From: TMED27 sp041397865
GTDB taxonomy: Bacteria; Pseudomonadota; Alphaproteobacteria; Micavibrionales; Micavibrionaceae
Assembly: GCA_041397865.1 (NCBI GenBank)
Contig: JAWKVT010000002.1
Coordinates: 62,001-126,000 of the forward strand
Length of the DNA stretch: 64,000 bases
Direction: 5' to 3'
Under the pieces are notes generated by a model that saw only the letters and a list, made by a program, of their open reading frames with translations, did no database searches and was not told the origin of the DNA. A program made the position numbers and the translations under genes. Positions 59,463 through 64,000 of the stretch are shown in pieces (position 1 is the first letter of the stretch; every line of letters starts with the position of its first letter).

Positions 59463-62400
59463 CTAAGCCGCTTTCACAAGCTTCTCTTCGACAAAGTCCT
59501 GCACCGCCGTGTAGTCGGTCTTCCCACTGCCCAGCACGGGCATTTTATCAATCTCCAAAATGGTTTTGGGAACCGCCAGTTCGCTCACGCCGTGTTCTCT
59601 CGCATAAGCAGATAAGGCGTTCTTATCCGCCCCGCCCTGCGTCGTCACAAAAATAAGCTGCTCGCCCTTGCGCGCATCGGGAATGCTCACCACCGCATGC
59701 TCAGCCTCCGGATAAACGGCATTGACCATGGCTTCAACGCTGGTCAGGGAAACCATCTCCCCGGCGATTTTGGCAAAGCGTTTCGCGCGCCCCAAAATTT
59801 TCACATAGCCCTGATCGTCGATATCGACAATATCGCCCGTATCGTACCAGCCCCCTTCCGGCGGCTCCAAAACACCCGGATCTGTATCACGGTAATAACC
59901 CAGCATCACATTCGGCCCCTTGACGAACAAACGCCCGCCAACATCAACGCCGGGCACGTCGTCCAGCCTGTATTCAATACCCGGCAGTAAACGCCCGACA
60001 GATCCCGCCCGCATATGCATCGGCGAATTCAGCGCCAGAGCAGGGGCCGTTTCTGTCGCGCCGTAGCCCTCCAGAACGCGCACGCCGAAGCGGTTCATAT
60101 AAAGCTGGCGCGTTTCGTCCTTGACCTTTTCTGCTCCGGCAAAAATATAGCGCATCCTGTAGAAATCGTACGGGTCAGCCATCCGCGCATAACCGTTTAG
60201 GAACGTATCGGTGCCGAACATAATGGTCGCGTTGGAGGAATAAACCAGCTCCGGCACAATGCGGTAATGCAAGGGGCTGGGGTACAGGAAGGTCTTCACA
60301 CCGGACAGTATCGGCAACAATGTACCGCCTGTAAGGCCGAAAGAATGAAACATCGGCAGACAGTTAAACACGATGTCCTGCCTGTTAAAGTCAACGCGGC
60401 TGGAAAGCTGCACGATGTTGCTCATGATATTGGCATGGCTCAGCACGACCCCTTTCGGCATGCCTTCCGAACCGGAGGTAAATAGAATAAGCGCCGGATC
60501 ATGCGGATTGATATTCTGCGCTTTGTGAACCCGCTCGGCAGAGGCAAAAACGCCGTAAAGCTTGTCGCTCAAAGTCACTTGCTCTTTGATATCCTCAAGA
60601 TAAACAATCGCCGCATGCTTGGCGATTTCCGCCACAACATCTTCCAGCCGTCCAAGTTCAACAAACCGTCGCGAGGTCAAAACGGTTTTCACCTGCGCCG
60701 TCTGACAGGCCGAGGTGAGCGCCGCCGCCCCGGCGGAAAAATTCAGCATGGCCGCAGTGCGCCCGAAGGCTTGCAGCGCAAAAAACGTGACAACCGCGCC
60801 GATGGAATTGGGCAACAACACCCCGACATTTTCACCTTTTTCCGTGATCGCGCCAAACCTGTGCCCCAGCACAAGCGAGCCTTGTATGAGTTTTTGGAAC
60901 TTCAGCGGCTTGCGTTCGACATCCTCGGCAATCACAGCCTTTTCACCGTTCACATAGCGCGCGCGGAGCAGGGCTTGGTAAAGCGTCTGCTCCCGGTCTC
61001 CGGTCAAAAACATCATCTCTTCCATCAAGTCATAAAGCTGGCGCCCCGCTGCGGCGCGGCGGGCCCGCCCCTTGATCGCCTCGTCAATTTTGAACTTGCG
61101 CGGCTCCAGAATCGTAATGGTGATCTTGGGGAATTTACGCATCGGCACCTTGCCTTTAAGCCGCGCCAAAAATGTGTGCTGTACACCGTCCAGCCGAACA
61201 GGCAGGATCATGGCATCGGCTTTATCGGCAATCATGCCGGGACCGTCATAGACTTTCATCAGCGCCCCCGTTTCGGTCAAGCGCCCTTCGGGAAAAATGA
61301 CGACATGGCGGTCTTCCTCAACCTTGCGGATAAGCCCTTTGAGTGAAAACGGATTGGTCGGGTCCAGCGGAAACGCATCAACCAGCTTTAAAAACGGTTT
61401 CACCCATACCCAGTTGGCGACAAAGCTGTTCACCGCAAACATCGGGCGTCCCGGTAAAAACGCCGCCAGCAGCGGCGGGTCGAGCAGGGAAACATGGTTC
61501 CCAACGATAACAGCGCGCTTTCCGGCCTTCTCAAAATTTTCAAGGCCCCGCACTTCGACATTGTAAAGCAGCTTGAAAAGCCCCTGCAAAAAGCTTTTGA
61601 ACAAATAATCTGGTAACAGCCTGCAAATATAAATCGCGACAAAAGCGTTCATCACCGCAAAGGTCAGGAACAATTCGCGAATTTCCCACCCTGCGGAAAT
61701 AAGAAGCGCCGATAAAGCCGAAGAAGCCAGAATGAACAGAGCGTTCATAATCGCGCTTCCGGCCAGAATCCGCGCACGAACGCTCTCCGGCGTGTAATGC
61801 TGAATCATCGCGTTAAGCGGCACAACGAAGACGCCGCCGCACAGCGCAATCATCGAGATATCAAGAACAACGCGCCAATGGGAAAGCGCGCCTAGAAATT
61901 CGCCAAGGCTAAGAAGCGGGGCCGGCGCGTAAAAAATCCCCCCGCCGGCAAAATACAGATCAATGGAAAAAACGGTAATGCCCAGCGCCGCCAAAGGCAC
62001 GTAAAGCGCTTCAACCCGCCCTTTAAGCAGGCGGTTGTTCAGCAGTCCCCCAACCGCGATACCGATAGAGAAAATAGCCATTAAAAACGCAAGGACATGC
62101 GGGTTTGCCCCTAACGTGTTCTCGGTATAATTCGGCATCTGCGCCATAAACATCCCGCCGAGAAAATAAAACCACGCAACGCCGAAGATCGCCTGCACGA
62201 TGGGGCGTTTTTGCTGGAACGTATGTTTAAGGATATCCAGAGTTTCGCTCAACGGATTGAGGTTGAGCTTCAAATCCGGCGCGTTCGGCAAAGCTTCCGG
62301 TATAAAGCGGCTCGCCGCGTACCCGCCCGCCGCGCACGCAATAAGCAACCCGCCGACAAACAAGGCCCCGGCCCCCGTGGCCATAAGAACGATCCCCGTC

Positions 62401-62888
62401 ATGGTGCCAAGCAGGATCGCCAGAAATGTTCCCGTGTTAAGCAGGGCGTTCCCGCCGATCAGTTCATCGGTTTCAAGATGTTGCGGCAAAATAGAATACT
62501 TGCTCGGCCCGAAAAAAGCCGATTGCGTTCCCAGCGCAAACAGCGCCAAAAACGATAAAGAAATAGAGCCGCTTAAAAGGGCGCCCGCCCCGAGAAGGGC
62601 AATAACGATTTCAGCCAGTTTGATAACCCGGATAACGCGGTGCTTGGGGAATTTGTCGGCCAACTGCCCGCCCAAAGCGGAAAACAATACGAAAGGCAGG
62701 ATAAACAACCCAGCCGCCAGCGTGACAAGCAGTTCGGGGTTCTCCACCGCGTTGGCCCCCACGCCGTAAAGCAACAACACAACCAAAGCGTTTTTAAACA
62801 CGTTATCATGAAACGCGCCCAGAAACTGCGTCACAAAAAGCGGTAAAAACCGCCGGTCTTTCAGTAATGCGAATTGGCTATCTTTCAT
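59463..62888 (-). CDS. LplT-like transporter fused to acyltransferase and acyl-[ACP] ligase
   Basis: The 1141-residue protein joins three activities of lysophospholipid recycling. An MFS transporter resembling LplT (about 1-410: FAQFLGAFHDNVFKNALV-type start) is followed by a PlsC-type acyltransferase with NHVSLLDPP (H-x4-D) and FPEGRLTETG, and then an AMP-binding acyl ligase with LFTSGSEGMPKGVVLSH and EGYGATETAP. E. coli has lplT and aas as separate genes; fused forms are known in alphaproteobacteria. It would take up and re-acylate lysophospholipids. The next gene overlaps by 11 bp. Confidence 0.9.
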   Translation of the reverse strand: MKDSQFALLKDRRFLPLFVTQFLGAFHDNVFKNALVVLLLYGVGANAVENPELLVTLAAGLFILPFVLFSALGGQLADKFPKHRVIRVIKLAEIVIALLGAGALLSGSISLSFLALFALGTQSAFFGPSKYSILPQHLETDELIGGNALLNTGTFLAILLGTMTGIVLMATGAGALFVGGLLIACAAGGYAASRFIPEALPNAPDLKLNLNPLSETLDILKHTFQQKRPIVQAIFGVAWFYFLGGMFMAQMPNYTENTLGANPHVLAFLMAIFSIGIAVGGLLNNRLLKGRVEALYVPLAALGITVFSIDLYFAGGGIFYAPAPLLSLGEFLGALSHWRVVLDISMIALCGGVFVVPLNAMIQHYTPESVRARILAGSAIMNALFILASSALSALLISAGWEIRELFLTFAVMNAFVAIYICRLLPDYLFKSFLQGLFKLLYNVEVRGLENFEKAGKRAVIVGNHVSLLDPPLLAAFLPGRPMFAVNSFVANWVWVKPFLKLVDAFPLDPTNPFSLKGLIRKVEEDRHVVIFPEGRLTETGALMKVYDGPGMIADKADAMILPVRLDGVQHTFLARLKGKVPMRKFPKITITILEPRKFKIDEAIKGRARRAAAGRQLYDLMEEMMFLTGDREQTLYQALLRARYVNGEKAVIAEDVERKPLKFQKLIQGSLVLGHRFGAITEKGENVGVLLPNSIGAVVTFFALQAFGRTAAMLNFSAGAAALTSACQTAQVKTVLTSRRFVELGRLEDVVAEIAKHAAIVYLEDIKEQVTLSDKLYGVFASAERVHKAQNINPHDPALILFTSGSEGMPKGVVLSHANIMSNIVQLSSRVDFNRQDIVFNCLPMFHSFGLTGGTLLPILSGVKTFLYPSPLHYRIVPELVYSSNATIMFGTDTFLNGYARMADPYDFYRMRYIFAGAEKVKDETRQLYMNRFGVRVLEGYGATETAPALALNSPMHMRAGSVGRLLPGIEYRLDDVPGVDVGGRLFVKGPNVMLGYYRDTDPGVLEPPEGGWYDTGDIVDIDDQGYVKILGRAKRFAKIAGEMVSLTSVEAMVNAVYPEAEHAVVSIPDARKGEQLIFVTTQGGADKNALSAYAREHGVSELAVPKTILEIDKMPVLGSGKTDYTAVQDFVEEKLVKAA

Positions 62889-63984
62889 TGTTTCTCTCTT
62901 TTCTGAAAGGGTATATAAGCTGCTCTTTGAATGTTCTGGGAAGTCTTTTCGTTGTACCGTAATGGGCCGGCCAATGTTTATGCGGCATATGATAAGTGCC
63001 GAAAATCATATCAAAAAACGGCATATGAACAGCATAGTTAGTGTCAATTGCAGGGGCGTCCGAGCTGTGATGCCAATGATGATATTGCGGCGTACAGAAG
63101 ATATATTTCAAAGGGCCGAAAGAAAGACCTATATTGGAATGTACCAGAACCGTTTGAAGCCCGGCAAACACAACATAAGCATCAAGAGCGGCCTTGTCCG
63201 CGCCCAAAAGATATAACGGAACCATTGCAATTGAACGATCGACGATGGTTTGTATAAAATGGTTTCGTGAACCGGCAAGCCAGTCCATATGCTCTACAGA
63301 ATGATGAACGGCATGAATCTTCCATAGCTTCGGGTTTTCGTGAAATATACGGTGCGACCAGTAGAGTACAAAATCGGCGCAGAATAAAAGCAGGATAAAC
63401 TGCCCCCAGATTGGCAAACTCTGGACAAGATTTTGTAGATCGGCATTGATGGCCCAGCCAAAAACCGTAGTAACAAAGTAATTTCCAATTAAAAGAATAA
63501 TCGCAAATAAAAAGTGATTTAAAGAAAAATAGATCAGATCCAACTGCCATTCCGGGCGCAGGATGGCCTGCGCTTTATATTTGGGGAATATTTTTTCAAG
63601 AAATGTAAACAAAACCACGGAGGCAACCAAAGAAAGAATGAGCCAGTCCAGCCCAAACGAGAGTTTATCAGGGTGTATCTCTCCTGTTTCAACAGAATAC
63701 CCGCCAAGAAAAAAAGCCAACAGGGTAAACAAAACACCCACCGCAGCTAAACGCCTGTGTTGACCCAATACAAAAGCAAGCAATGAAAAAGCCAGCGCGC
63801 TCCACATGCCGATCATAAGAATATTGCGCAATATATCAGCGTCGTAGCTGGCCCGAAACTCCGCAACAGTAAGGTAGCTGGGGAACCGATAGCAAAGAAC
63901 GGCCAAAAAACTTAAAACCCCTAACGCGCACGAAACATAGCCGCTGATTTTACCTTCACCGAACTTAAAAGCGCGATCGCTCAT
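62878..63984 (-). CDS. Sterol desaturase / fatty acid hydroxylase family protein
   Basis: A 368-residue di-iron membrane enzyme. It has several membrane helices and three His boxes: HRIFHE, HAVHHSVEHMD and QYHHWHH, as in the family. The substrate is unknown; the overlap with the acyltransferase fusion suggests a lipid. The start ATG 63984 leaves 16 bp to the window edge. Confidence 0.88.
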   Translation of the reverse strand: MSDRAFKFGEGKISGYVSCALGVLSFLAVLCYRFPSYLTVAEFRASYDADILRNILMIGMWSALAFSLLAFVLGQHRRLAAVGVLFTLLAFFLGGYSVETGEIHPDKLSFGLDWLILSLVASVVLFTFLEKIFPKYKAQAILRPEWQLDLIYFSLNHFLFAIILLIGNYFVTTVFGWAINADLQNLVQSLPIWGQFILLLFCADFVLYWSHRIFHENPKLWKIHAVHHSVEHMDWLAGSRNHFIQTIVDRSIAMVPLYLLGADKAALDAYVVFAGLQTVLVHSNIGLSFGPLKYIFCTPQYHHWHHSSDAPAIDTNYAVHMPFFDMIFGTYHMPHKHWPAHYGTTKRLPRTFKEQLIYPFRKERNNER

Positions 63985-64000
63985 ATCCTCAATGATACGT

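Overview
The window looks like a chromosomal stretch of an alphaproteobacterium. The best markers are the cell-cycle regulator GcrA (33520-34023), a freestanding prolyl-tRNA editing protein, a type-5 uracil-DNA glycosylase, an omega subunit with a long acidic tail, and the order acpS-lepB-rnc-era. One CtrA-type TTAA-N7-TTAA site (50775-50789) fits the same group. The lineage cannot be fixed from sequence reading alone. A deep-branching, Micavibrio-like alphaproteobacterium is a guess, prompted mainly by the mix of housekeeping order and elaborate prepilins.

Region 1 (1-18461) is an alginate-type exopolysaccharide locus. It holds algD (precursor), alg8 and the PilZ protein alg44 (polymerase and c-di-GMP switch), algG (epimerase, with an unusual ~420-residue N-terminal extension), algL (lyase), algX, algI, algF and probably a truncated algJ-like gene (O-acetylation). 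It also encodes an AlgK-like lipoprotein with an outer-membrane barrel (export) and two further Sel1-repeat proteins. The layout differs from the single Pseudomonas operon: the genes are split into convergent and divergent blocks, and algA is not in the window.

Region 2 (18505-33039) is housekeeping: tRNA-Gly, two small unknown genes, proX, cnoX, a Lon-N protein, a Trm112-like protein, leuA with a leucine-rich leader peptide, udg, rpoZ, the (p)ppGpp synthetase/hydrolase, a Na+/H+ antiporter, apt, a DUF2062 protein, acpS, lepB, rnc and era. Region 3 (33040-36789) holds a likely small RNA, gcrA, a double cold-shock protein and an acyl-CoA synthetase, with two palindromic repeats. Region 4 (36832-45459) is the rpmI-rplT-pheS-pheT neighbourhood broken up by small unknown genes, a HAD hydrolase, a GNAT and a peptidoglycan-binding protein. 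The pheT frame is interrupted. Region 5 (45489-51794) contains an alpha/beta-hydrolase without its nucleophile, a single-domain voltage-gated sodium channel, polA, an unknown gene, rlmB and tRNA-Tyr.

Region 6 (51850-58621) carries three overlapping genes for large, paralogous prepilin-like proteins, two with phage-tail-fibre-like motifs and one with a very Cys-rich tail. Next come an unknown small gene flanked by inverted repeats and a tuf gene with a one-base frameshift. Region 7 (58722-63984) has a secreted DUF4919-like protein, an LplT-PlsC-acyl-ligase fusion and a sterol-desaturase-family membrane protein. Four copies of a GTCAT...ATGAC palindromic repeat lie between genes. The frame breaks in both pheT and tuf, two genes expected to be essential, suggest single-base assembly errors.
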